Positions 22,158 through 31,477 of a stretch of 64,000 bases of DNA are shown here, piece by piece. Below the pieces are notes generated by a model. That model was not told the origin of the DNA. It searched no databases and was given only the letters and a program-made list of their open reading frames with translations. Position numbers and translations under genes: made by a program. Positions within the stretch are counted from its first letter, which is position 1, and every line of letters starts with the position of its first letter. The DNA is taken from NCBI RefSeq assembly GCF_963678635.1, contig NC_087069.1, forward strand, positions 48,192,276 to 48,256,275, written 5' to 3'. Origin of the DNA: Symsagittifera roscoffensis (lineage: Eukaryota; Xenacoelomorpha; Acoela; Convolutidae).

Positions 22158-22968
22158 TCTCCCTTACACTCATTAAGTTTGTCAAGGACTTCCCACATCA
22201 ATGGTCGGTTGAGACCTATTTTCAAAAAGGACTGGGTCCCATAGCACTGAACCACTGTCCAGACTTCTTCCATAAACGCCACTCTGTCCAATCTACATCG
22301 CGTCCTACTTTCATGGTCTCGGTGATGTACTTCCCACTCTTCTTCGAGCAACGTTCCAAAGAAAGGTACTCTGGCAGAGCCCTCTATTTTTTTCTCCTCG
22401 GTGATTCCATGAGGATTCTTTGTTCGTTATTTCTCGAATTGCCACGAGAGCTGCTCTCCGGCAAATTCCGTTTCATTTTTGTAAAGGCTGTTAGAGGTTC
22501 CAGTGTCGAAGTACCTTCATCTGCTGGCTCAGTCGCCTCCAACGTATCCGTGTTGTTCTCAAGATCACTGAGGAAATTGAAATCCAGGCTGGATATTCCT
22601 CCTGTCGATGCCCTGTCGTCTTCTCCACCAGCTTGACTTGCATCATGTTGCATGGGTTCTTCCGCTTGACGGCTTCCTCACTGTCCGTCATCTCCTTCTG
22701 GCATATCCTTCTTCGAGCTTGAGGGTCCTTGCTTTTCATTGTCGGCCCCTTCCGGAAATTTTGGTATGATCAGTGTTCCAGCCGATCCATCTTCCTCTTC
22801 CCCATGGACCACTTTGATTTCCTCCCAGCCGAAGAGTGCTAGGAAGGTTCTCGCCTGCAACGTTCCTGCTACTTTCAATTCCGGTTTCACTCTAGTCAGG
22901 ATCAAGGAGGCCTCAGACAGTTCGGTCCTGCCTCTCATCTTCATAGAGCTAAGCCTAATCTCGCCCAT
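22154..22968 (-). pseudogene. ORF3 of copy A, acidic linker with conserved 'FGTL' segment
   Basis: Overlapping frames (22968-22678, 22653-22384, 22351-22154) encode an acidic Ser/Glu/Asp-rich linker. Its end contains SARVPFFGTLLEEEWEVHH, which aligns with TMFLGTLDENAWRK at the very end of the window in copy B. An upstream segment LDFNFLSDLENN corresponds in position to LKDLSGEYWTDTATPP in copy B. The shared landmarks in the same order show the two copies continue to match here. Function unknown. Confidence 0.5.
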
Positions 22969-23663
22969 TCCTCGTCAAATCTTCCAGGCTCGGGAGTCGC
23001 GGCTTTGCTTATTCGTCTTCTCGTCGCTTGATCCGTGTAGGCAAATCGTGTGTACTGTAACACGGCGGCATTCCTCCCCACAAAGTATGGATCCATCGTT
23101 CCCACGAATTTCCCTATTCTCCTTTCATTGGTTTCAAATGCTCTCAACCTAGGAGTTTGTACCACGGAGACTGCTCCGAGCAACATCCTTCTTATCAGAG
23201 GGAATTCAGAAATGTCTTCCGGCAGCTTCTCGTAATCACCCCAATCTTTCGTTTCTTCTCTCACCTTGTGATATGCTGCAGTGAGACGAGGAACTCTGGT
23301 TATCTCACCATTCGTCTTATCATAGGGTCTCAGACTCCAAAGCTTCGGAAACACCTCGATGTGTCCTTTCTCTACTTCTCCCATGCGATCACGGAAGTGA
23401 TCGTCAAAATTTATGACTGTCATTTCTGGCTCTGATATCATCGCAAACAACAGATCCTCGCTCATGAGCTCCCGCAGCACGTGCTGCTCACACCAATTCA
23501 GCGCACTACCAACCATTGCTGATATGAGGTTCAGGTGCAGCACCGACCTCCTATACGCCTCCACCTTAACATCAGGGAACGCAAATGTGACTGCCGGTCC
23601 ATAGATCACTGTCACAAACTCCGTGGCTCCTCTGATCAACGCGGGATCAGTCCTCATATCCAA
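22941..23663 (-). pseudogene. ORF3 of copy A, conserved 240-codon unknown domain
   Basis: A continuous 240-codon frame. Landmarks shared with copy B (62850-63460) are VIYGPAVTFAFPDVKVEAYR, GSALNWCEQHVLREL, VFPKLWSL, a 'LPEDISEFPLIRRMLLG' block and GTMDPYFVGRNAAVLQY. In copy B they read CIYGPAVTYAFPD, TALNWCQQEVLRAQ, TFPKFWNL, LPEFPAVRRMTLG and GWDPLFIGYTAAV. The spacing is similar. This is the best-conserved unknown part of the third gene. I recognise no enzyme motif; it could be a structural protein, but that is a guess. Confidence 0.6.
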
Positions 23664-23665
23664 TC

Positions 23666-24618
23666 TCAGATTGTTAGTAGGGGCATGCCCCCAACATGTC
23701 GTCTCACATCTTCTTCTCTTTCGATAGTCTCATCTTCTCCCGTTCCAAAGCGATTTTGTTGTAGGAGATATTGGATAAGAGTGTGCCTCAGGTCTTTTAT
23801 CTTGTTCCACGAGTCCGTGGCTTTCTTCATGACCAATTTTCTCACCTTCTCTCTCATCTGCTCTGGACAACGTGTCAATTTCATTAGTCCTCCCAACTTT
23901 CCGTGGATGATCGCAATCAGTGTTAGAAGCCCATTAACCGCAGGTTCTGGATTCCTTCGGTGAGCAGCATCGCCGGTCCTTTCACGAAACTCTCTGCTCC
24001 AAACGTCACGAACAAGGCTAGTAGTTCCACTATTGACACTTCCACTAGTGCTTGGAGGAATTCTGTTATCAAATAATGAGAGACTTTCGGGTAGACTTTT
24101 GCCAAGAAGGACGCGGTCCATCCGGCTCCCAACCCTTCCAGCATGCTATCTGTCCGTTCAAAGCCTTCTTCCCTCTTCACTCCCTGGGTCCAGAAGGTTT
24201 CCAAGGTAATCTGGCACATTCTATTCACAAACTCAGCTGTCTTTTCTTCAGCATTTTCCGCTAGACTCACCTCCTTTAACAAGAAGGCATGGGTCTTCCT
24301 GATCATTAAAGGGCCTTGTTCAAAAGCATCTGCACCCAATGCCGCTACACGAGTACTTAGATGTAGCCACTGGTTGGCCTCCGGTTTGGTCCTCAAAATC
24401 ATCGCCTCCAAATGAGCTCTAGTCTCCTGTGAATTTTTCCTTCTCGCTTTTTCACCTGTTACTTCCATTGCTCGGAACCATAAATCGGTCGACATCGCTA
24501 TGATCACTCGATGGTCGTCGTCTATTCCCGGTTTAAGTTTGAGCTGTCGACTGAAATTGGATAGTTCCAACCCCAGCACCTCATCCAACACTAACATGTG
24601 CACCTCATCCAACACCAC
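23666..24618 (-). pseudogene. ORF3 of copy A, helical unknown region
   Basis: Frames 24618-23923 (231 codons) and 24121-23666 (151 codons) overlap across a frameshift near 24000. The first begins with a small internal duplication (VLDEVHMLVLDEVLGLE) and is rich in amphipathic helices, for example EKTAEFVNRMCQITLETFW and LLALFVTFGAESFVKGPAML. The second ends HVGGMPLLTI, matching GSMPLLTELC in copy B, and joins the conserved domain downstream. Copy B has a similar-length helical stretch at 62120-62850. Function unknown. Confidence 0.5.
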
Positions 24619-24731
24619 ATCAACGAGCCTCTATCCGGGCGTCTCTCCTCTCGACTGGTACTTGTCTTCTCCGATCTCGTGTCTGATCTAGACGTGCTAG
24701 TTACCTTTTCCATCGGGTTGACAGGCCCTAG

Positions 24732-25520
24732 TCATCTCCTAGGATTAATGGTTCTCCTCACCAGCGCTTCTCCCAATCGATCTTGAACGTCTGTCCTTTG
24801 ACCTGGTTCGCTGGAGCTCTGCTGTCTGTAGTTCGTGACGGCCGGGACCGTCCCCAAACGTGTTTCCAGGCTAGGAGGCACAAAGGTGGTAATCACCGTT
24901 TCATCCGATATTCCTTCCTCCTTTAGCACTCCTGTGTCAAAGAGTTCTACTTCCAACTCATCCAACCGCTCTTGGAAGACTCGATTCAACCAATCCTGTC
25001 CTTCTATACTATCGAAGTGGATGCCGTCCGTGGTCAGTCTGGCCTGATCCATAGCACTCAACTCATGTTCGATGTCCACGAGGATCCGACTTCCGGCATT
25101 CCGACTTGCGAGATTCCTCAAGATATTTTTCCACCTGAACACTCCTTCGTTGTGCCTTCTCCCTGCTGCTACCAAGCTCCTTGTATTCATTGGCACAGTG
25201 CAAACGGTCACTACTGCGCAGTTGAATTTCTGCCAGAGAGTGGTAAACAAGCACACCATCATTGATTCCCATAGTGCTCCCTGCTCATCCGAACCTCTCG
25301 AGATGTTATTCGTTCCAACATGGATCATCACATTGGGGATCCTACCTTGATCCATTAGTTCCACCATCCGATATAACTAGGCTATCGTCGCGCCTCCGAT
25401 AGCCATCGCCGTGTTGACCCAAGAAGTCCTCAAATTCGAGAGTACTCTGACTAAGCTGTCTCCCAGAATCAGATGTGATGTCCCCAGTGGCGGTTGCTGT
25501 AGGTTTATTGCCGGGTTCCA
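24732..25520 (-). pseudogene. SGNH/GDSL-type hydrolase domain of ORF3, copy A
   Basis: The four blocks of the SGNH hydrolase superfamily can be read on the minus strand. Block I is HLILGDSLVRVL with the Ser nucleophile (GDS at 25455-25463, in a frame just upstream of the long one). The Gly of block II is in AIGGATIA, after which a stop codon follows. Block III is MIHVGTNNIS with the Gly and Asn oxyanion residues (about 25305-25322). Block V is TDGIHFD with the Asp and His (about 25011-25030). The main frame is 211 codons (25367-24732). The family hydrolyses ester or acetyl groups. Copy B carries the same domain, so it is inherited. A stop and a frameshift separate block I from the rest, so this copy is dead. 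Confidence 0.75.
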
Positions 25521-25526
25521 AGTCGT

Positions 25527-26444
25527 TCAATTGAAGCAAGCTCTCAGATATGTCTCCGGGACTCCCGTGAAGTTATATCTCAATTGATTATTCTTTTGTA
25601 CGTCTATTACTCGAGACACTTTCTTCGCTGGCATCTTCCGCATTTTTCTCTCTGTGGCCTTAGAGATCCCCATTAGTGGCGTCGTGTCGCTAACTCCCTG
25701 TCTGATCACGGTCTGGGAGAGTCGTACTCTGCCCGTGTCGTCGATCGTTCCATAGGGTGCAGTCACCCCGGAACCTGGCGCACTCTTGTTGGCGACTAGT
25801 CGTCCAGCTGTCTCTATCAACTTCCTCACCGTTTGTTCCACGACTGGGTCACCCAAGTTTTCGTTGTCTGACTCGACTCTCGAGGTGTCAAGAGCTCCAT
25901 CGGGGACTGCCCACGAGGAATACTCCTTGCAGGTATCACCTTCTCCACGGCCGTTGTCAACGCCATCCGTTCCGATCGCTCCTTGTAGTCCTGCCTCAAG
26001 CGCTCAGTTTCTTCACCCTGCTTTTTGTTGCAGTCTTCAAACAATCTCTTCCATATGTCTCTGTCGTCCTCCGCAATTAGCATGGTCTTAGTCACCTCGT
26101 CCAGCTCCCTTTTCGTCCTTTCCAGTTCGTCCTTTATCCCATCCAGATCCCGCATGGTTTGTTTCGTCTGAAACTTTTTGTTCTACTTTCGCCCTCTTTG
26201 GTGGCACAGCTACTCTCAGTGGTGAACCAGACGAGGCAGCCTCACTGTTCATCTCCTGATGCATTCTCGTCAGTCCAGGTTTGGGCTTGGAGGGCATAGG
26301 CATTTCACCTGGTTGGTAAGTCCTAGAACTTCCCAATCCAGACTCATTCGCCAAGTCACTTCCTGAGAGAGCCCCGTTTCTCCACCTCATCACTCTCATG
26401 TTCGGGCGGTCTGGTACTCCCCTCTCTCCATATGCTGCCATCAA
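25527..26444 (-). pseudogene. ORF3 of copy A, disordered and coiled-coil region before the hydrolase
   Basis: Three overlapping frames cover this piece. 26444-26088 is Pro/Ser/Gly-rich and probably disordered. 26155-25826 is strongly helical and charged (DLDGIKDELERTKRELDEVT, then RLRQDYKERSERM), typical of a coiled coil. 25856-25527 is a basic linker. Copy B has a coiled coil with heptad repeats in the same place (59770-59880), just before its hydrolase. Coiled coil then hydrolase suggests an oligomeric enzyme, as inference. Confidence 0.5.
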
Positions 26445-26623
26445 TAGGACTTCCGTGGGTTGTCATGCCCCAAGATGTTTATCAGGGCGGTCAGCAACAT
26501 GACTACCTCTGGGTCCTCCAGAGCGAAGTCTCGATCCATCAGCCGACGATAGATCGTATCTATCATCGGTCCTACATATGCCTCTGCCAGGTCCATCAAT
26601 TCATCCAAGTTGAAATTATCCAT
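26441..26623 (-). pseudogene. Likely start of the third gene (ORF3), copy A
   Basis: A 60-codon frame starts with ATG at 26623 and encodes an acidic helical segment, DNFNLDELMDLAEAYVGPMI, and LEDPEVVMLLTALINILGHD, then ends at a TAA from which a frameshift leads into the next piece. Copy B has a weakly similar segment near 59395-59450 with MAVMLKAILQLGEQGE. Upstream lies about 390 bp of AT-rich non-coding DNA, so this is the best candidate for the N terminus. Confidence 0.45.
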
Positions 26624-27012
26624 TCTGTTCTTCAGGTTCGATTTGATTTGATTCCAAGGTTTGACTCAAGTGACCAATTAAACGATCAATCAAGATCTAG
26701 GAAAAAGGTCACGAATATCACACTTGTCAGTTTCACCTTAACTTCTCGTTAAAATTTACTTAAAAACAGTCAGATAAAAAGATTTTTATCCTAAAATTTA
26801 TTGAAAACAATCGGTCTCTAAATTTTGGAATTCGACCTAAGATTGGACAGTCCAAACTTTGGATCTAGTCCTAAGATCGTCATTCAGTTGTTCATGGTCA
26901 CTAGACCCTTCTTATCCAAGATCTTAATAACATAACACATAACATAACATAACACACATATCACACATTACATACAACTTAGTCTTTAGCCTAACACCCT
27001 ATCGCACGTTAC
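26624..27012. other. AT-rich non-coding spacer between pol and third gene, copy A
   Basis: About 390 bp without a conserved frame lie between the end of the macro-like module (27013) and the third gene. It includes runs such as repeated ATAACATAACA near 26930-26960. Copy B has a comparable AT-rich spacer (58848-59150) at the same place. It may hold a promoter or splice signal for separate expression of the third gene; no specific signal is identifiable. Confidence 0.6.
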
Positions 27013-28238
27013 TCAGCCTATACTTAAGTAATTTTTCTTATGTAAAAATACTTGTATATTAGTATCAGAGACTATCACGTGTACAAGCGCGTACAATTCC
27101 CGAGGATGCAGTCGTCCTCTGTTTGGATCATACACTGGAAGCGAGAGTTCCTTCACGTCCATTTCTTCGCGGAAGTCTCTCAACCTCTTTAAGGACAAGA
27201 CTAGGTTCTCTGTGTCTACGTGCCGCTTCTCCGTCGCCCTCGTCACCAAGAAGCATAGGTATTTTCCAGGTATCTGTGACGCCGCCGGAGGTAAGGCCGC
27301 TACACCCCCTTCTCCTGGTCTTTGCTTCCATAGGAACTCTGTGTTTTTATATTCTCTCTTAAAATCTGCCGCTAACTCTGTCCTAAAACTCATAAAATAT
27401 GACTCAACTACCCTCCCCATGTCAGGTATCTTAGGTTCTTCGCCTGTTTCTGCTTCTAAGTCTCCTGTCTCTCTTGCTATTCTTATTTTTTGTATTATCA
27501 AGTTTTCGGTGTGGGTAAGTCCTACCCCCACTCCCCGGACAAAAATATCCATCGACGTCCCCGTCGATTGCATACCGGGTATCAAATCGAGATTGGAAGC
27601 CGGAATGAGTAGTCGCCCTTCCTGGGCAGCCCAGGAAGGATCATCTAGTTCGGTTTTCATGTATTTTATGCTTTCATGATCTACATCTTGAATCGTGACG
27701 CTGGTCTCCTTTGGGTCCGACGTCATTTCTTTAAGCCATTCTAAGACACGTAGATTCGTCAAGTCTTGTTCATATGACTGCTGTTGCTCGTCGTCGAATT
27801 CTACCTTGGGTTTCGACCAGTGGTCGACCCACTCATCGTCGTGATCATCGATTATGTCAATGTCCTGTGACATTGTTATTTCTTCTAGACCCACTACTTC
27901 TTCCACTGTCTTCTTCAGATCTATCCTATCCACTACAAAGTCGTCATCGTAAGGGTTATATTCCTTTCTTGGTATTGTCCCGGTTTTCTGTCGAGTCTGT
28001 ATCGTAAGAGGAAGATCTGGTTCCAAATTCTTGGGAACTCCATCTGTTCGGGATCCTGCCAATGCTCCTCTGTGTAGGGTAAGGTTTCATCGTCCGCTTC
28101 GATCACCTCGTTTGGATCCAGGTCCAGCGGTGTATTCGTTCCTTCCTCCACGACTTCCTTTCCAAAGTTCTTCTCCCTGGTGCCATTCTCGTTGACCTCA
28201 CAAGCAGGATCCATCATTAGATATTCTCCTTCTTCCAT
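27013..28238 (-). pseudogene. pol C-terminal extension with macro-domain-like module, copy A
   Basis: After the integrase come an acidic linker (28238-27933) and a 349-codon frame (28062-27013). The last part of that frame resembles a macro domain (ADP-ribose-binding fold) of the TARG1/Poa1 type: LAADFKREYKNTEFLWKQ, a GGVAALP turn, PGKYLCFLVTRATEK, a LVLSLKRLRDF helix, VKELSLPVYDPNRGRL, RELYALVHVI and a final IQVFLHKKNYLSI strand. The first strands and loop 1 seen in copy B (about 30 residues) appear deleted here. Where active macro domains have a conserved 'GxGLDxL' loop this family has YDPNRGRL, so catalysis is doubtful. The copy is frameshifted from the integrase. Confidence 0.65.
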
Positions 28239-28408
28239 GTCTGCGGGTATACACCAGTCTTCTGTCGATGGATTGTGTGTCTCAATGTGCCAGTACTCAG
28301 TCTATAAAAGCGTCCCTCCTGGTGCACTTCCGTAATCATGAAGGGGCCCCTCCATTTTTTAGGAGCGTTTTTGTTCCTTTCGGTGGTATAACGTTCTGAA
28401 ATACCCAT
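28217..28408 (-). pseudogene. Integrase C-terminal SH3-like domain, copy A
   Basis: This 63-codon piece contains NAPKKWRGPFMITEVHQEGR followed by FYRLSTGTLRHTIHRQ. It is the 'KWxGPFxI' beta-barrel typical of the C-terminal DNA-binding domain of gypsy integrases. It lies directly after the core frame (28336-29010) in another frame, so a frameshift separates them. Copy B lacks this domain: its integrase core joins straight to the region after it. Confidence 0.7.
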
Positions 28409-29025
28409 ACGTAGTCTCCCACCGAGTAAGCTTTTGCACCAGCTGCTTTCTGGTCGAATTTCTTCCTCTGCCTTGCCTGTGCTTGCTGAGTATTTTGTCT
28501 ACACAAGTCGGTCGACTCTTGCTGATGTCTGATCACATACCTCACGTAGACCTGTGGAGACGTTTTCTTTCCCTCATACTCTGGGTAGAAAAAGGTTAAG
28601 GGTAAATACTTCTCGTGTCCAGTTAGCATCATGTGTGGACTAACTCCAGTGGTGGAATTTTGCGTACTATTATAGGCTCCCGTCACCTGTGGAAGGTATC
28701 TGTCCCCATCGGTCATGTACCTGGAACAATATACCCTCAGCATCGACACTAACGTTCTATTCTGCCTTTCCACTAAGCCATTCGTCTGAGGGTGGTATGT
28801 CGTGGAGTGAGCCTGAGCAACCTGGGAGCGTCTCATAAGCTCTTTCGTAAGCTCTCCTACAAAAGCTGTTCCATTATCCGATTGAAACTTCATCGGACAA
28901 CCATGTTTCGATATCCACGTATTGATCAGGTGGTCGCATGTCTCCTCCGCCGAGGCAGTTATGCAGGGCACGGCCTCTGCATACTTCGTGAAATGATCTA
29001 TCATGACCAATACCTGATTATAACC
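28336..29025 (-). pseudogene. Integrase catalytic core, copy A (downstream half after BEL insertion)
   Basis: A 224-codon frame starts at the BEL insertion site and carries the DDE catalytic core of a gypsy integrase. The first Asp is in VMIDHFTKYAEAVPC, the second in FQSDNGTAFVGEL, and the Glu in HPQTNGLVERQNRTL. All three metal-binding residues are present. The C-terminal part has a TSPQVYVRYVIRHQQES segment. The N-terminal zinc-binding half of the same gene lies at 38850-39302, beyond the inserted element. This core matches copy B's integrase closely. Confidence 0.88.
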
Positions 29026-29030
29026 ACTGT
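29026..29030. repeat. Target-site duplication ACTGT, left side of BEL element
   Basis: ACTGT immediately before the 5' LTR is repeated at 38845-38849 immediately after the 3' LTR. Five bases is typical for BEL/Pao integration. Confidence 0.9.
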
Positions 29031-29328
29031 TGTTCGCGCTTAAAATAATGACGTCATTATAGCGCGAAAGTGAAAAAGCTAAAATTAGATTTGCTTAGAC
29101 AAAAGGCCTTGAAAACTACTGGTTTGTCCGATTAAGGTCAGTTTGCCATCAAAAATGTTTATAGATTTTTCAGATTGTTGAAAAACCGTTTGATAACATG
29201 TTAACCGGAAGATGTTTGCCTTATTTTATATTATCTTTATATTGTCATATTATCTGTTTAAATTGCCGATAATTTACAGATGTTGAACCAGGTTTTTTAG
29301 ATCTTACAGGAGACGAGAGTGTGCCACA
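29031..29328 (+). repeat. BEL/Pao 5' LTR
   Basis: A 298-bp LTR starting TGTTCGCGC and ending GCCACA (TG...CA termini), matching 38547-38844 with three substitutions that I can see. It begins with an inverted structure: TTCGCGCT and AGCGCGAA flank a palindrome containing TGACGTCA. Confidence 0.95.
29045..29060. promoter_or_regulatory. CRE-type palindrome in BEL 5' LTR
   Basis: ATAATGACGTCATTAT is a perfect 16-bp palindrome centred on TGACGTCA, the consensus site for CREB/ATF-type bZIP factors, 14 bp inside the LTR start. The 3' LTR has the same site (TGACGTCA at 38565-38572). Regulatory use is inference. Confidence 0.5.
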
Positions 29329-30730
29329 TTTTGGTCCGCCGACCCGGACCGTATTCTAGACATTAGATATTCTGGACCGTATTCTGGACATTAGATATTC
29401 TGGACAGTATTCTGGACGATATTCGTACACCCGGACACTTTGAAAGTGCTTCTTGATCGGTGCAGACGGCCATTTTGAGCAGTATTTTTGGAACCTGAGA
29501 GATAGCTAACGAGAACCCAATTCTACTTGGTTTGCCCATCTCAAACAGCTAAGTAACTTGAGCCGAAAATCCTCGAGACAATTTATTGCCTCTGTAGCTT
29601 ATCCATTCACGCAACTTCACTCATTGCATGAGAGAGCGAGTCAAATTCCCTTTTGATAAAGTCAACACTCTCAAGCAGGTTTTGACAGGAGAGAGCGGAT
29701 ACAATAATCTTCTGAAGCCAACCCCCCAAGGGCCAGTTAGACAAAGCAGGCACCCAAGTTGGGGCTGTCCCGGACACAAAAGACATCCGTTTTTTGTGAA
29801 CATCCATATTGGAGGTGGAAGAGGTTAGTGAGACGGATGAACTTTTGGAGGGAGACCTGATTGTGGATTGTGGACATCCGTTTTCTGTGGACATCCATAT
29901 TGAAGTGTGGATTGTGGACCCATTTTTTCTCGACACCCGAAGTTTCTGTGGAATTTGGATTCTACCGGTGAACGCCTCTACAAAACTTGTAAGACTAAAA
30001 AACCAAAACTTTATCCATTTGTGCTAACTTGCTGATCTGATGCTTTAAATTCTGATACGAGGTTTTTTGATGGCAAAATCGTAGCCCCCAATTTTTCTCG
30101 ATACCAAAACCTGATCAGAAAATTTTCTGTGGGTTTAGGAAAAAACCGGCCTCATAAATCTTAATTACGTTATCCTAACACCTTGTTTGTAAGCTCAACA
30201 CCGTATCGAAAAAAAAAGACTAAAAATTTTGAAAAAAAAAAATTGAAAATTTTTGATTTTTTTTTTCCAAAATTTTAAAGTTTTGCAAATTATTCAGCAA
30301 AGCGCCTAGTTTCATAATAATTTAATTTAAACGACCGAGTCGAGTTTTTTGCCCCAAGTTTTGGACTTAAAAAAAAATTCAAAATTTCGCAAACGCATCA
30401 GGTTATTGTTGGAGCTTGAACCGTTGGGTGAAAACGTGGAAAAAATTTTCGGAAAAAAATCGAAAAAAAAAATTTTGAAAAATTTTCGGAAAAAATCCGA
30501 AATTTTCGAGAAAAAAAAATTCTGAAAAAAACGCCGTGTTTATTCTTGAAACGTGGTGCAGCTAACTAAACTAGTTCAATTGGATAAAAGTAGCCGTAGT
30601 CGAGACCCGTAGCGTATTATTAAGCAAATCGTCTTACCTTTTGCTACAACCTTGTTAGCTCAGGGTGTTGCGGGAGGTCAGGTCGCGGTTTGCTTGATTC
30701 CCTCCCTCTTAAGTTGATTTAAATGACTAA
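29329..30730 (+). other. BEL leader region, candidate primer-binding site and repeats
   Basis: A TGG at 29332, three bases after the LTR, begins TGGTCCGCCGACCCGG, a plausible primer-binding site; the tRNA could not be assigned. From 29345 to 29425 a unit near GTATTCTGGACATTAGATATTCTGGACC repeats imperfectly. From about 30200 to 30540 the DNA is dominated by A and T homopolymer runs. The short frames in this stretch have no motif. Confidence 0.5.
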
Positions 30731-31228
30731 ATGTTCATACTAGCTGCAAGCTCGCTGCACCACGCTTTGAAAAAACTTTCCCCCGCTTCGCAAAAGCGTG
30801 TATCTCAATCGTGCTTAGCCATTCCCGGGTTAAGTTTCAACCATAACGCAGTGAACGTTCGTAAAACTTGTCAGTATCAACTTGATCACTATCTCTTAAA
30901 CCGAACCGACATTGTTATTTGGCACGACGCTGTTAATAACTCTATTAGTCGACACCGTAGTAATAACTTTAACGCACTAACTCCTAACCAGCTTAAGAAG
31001 GTTCTTTTAAACTATAAACGTAATATTTATGCAATCGTTTACTGTAAACGTGTAGGCACGGAAGATATATATAGTAAGTTGAAAGAGTCAGGTATATTAG
31101 TTATTAACATAGTAACAGACCTGATATCTAGAAGGAAGCAGAACCTCACTGAGTTAGGACAAAAGTACTTAGAACTACACCAGGATCCCTCTCTAGAACT
31201 TAGGCGTTATAGCAAGAATTTGAAGTAA
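30731..31228 (+). CDS. Extra leader ORF of the BEL element, unknown function (165 aa)
   Basis: An intact ATG-initiated frame of 165 codons lies between the 5' LTR and gag, where BEL elements usually have none. It is basic, with a conserved-looking core: RTDIVIWHDAVNNSISRHRS, a LTPNQLKKVLLNYK helix, IYAIVYCKRVGTEDIYSKL and ILVINIVTDLISRRKQ. The alternation of hydrophobic strands with 'WHD..NN' and 'VYC' segments suggests an alpha/beta fold. It faintly recalls SGNH-type folds ('xxNN' after a strand), but the GDS nucleophile and DxxH block are not evident, so this is speculation. It ends in TAA at 31226-31228, about 250 bp before gag. Unlike the rest of the element it has no frameshift. Confidence 0.55.
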   Translation: MFILAASSLHHALKKLSPASQKRVSQSCLAIPGLSFNHNAVNVRKTCQYQLDHYLLNRTDIVIWHDAVNNSISRHRSNNFNALTPNQLKKVLLNYKRNIYAIVYCKRVGTEDIYSKLKESGILVINIVTDLISRRKQNLTELGQKYLELHQDPSLELRRYSKNLK

Positions 31229-31477
31229 TTATTTCAAAGAAAAATACTCCTAAGCCAGGAAAACGCAAGCGGCAAGCTAATCGAAACAGAAGAAATACTG
31301 AGCAGCACTAGGAAATAAATAAAAATTGCTTCTCTAAGGTGTGATATTGTTTAATGAGTCAGAATATAATTTATCAATACTAAATATAAGGTCTTAAATT
31401 AATTATTGCCTTTTTTTTCTCTCAAACTGAGCAGTTGAGCGGTTGAGTAGAAGTGAACAAGTTGAAAAGTAATCAAA

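Noticed and set aside
22739..23152. Plus-strand open frames antisense to the third gene of copy A (also 20136-20762, 24143-24415, 25757-26091)
   Set aside because: They have no motifs, overlap minus-strand frames that match copy B by protein similarity, and are Ser/Leu/Pro-rich as expected of antisense shadows.
23923..24618. Envelope glycoprotein in the third gene
   Set aside because: No signal peptide, furin-like site, fusion peptide or membrane anchor could be found in either copy; the hydrophobic stretches are short amphipathic helices.
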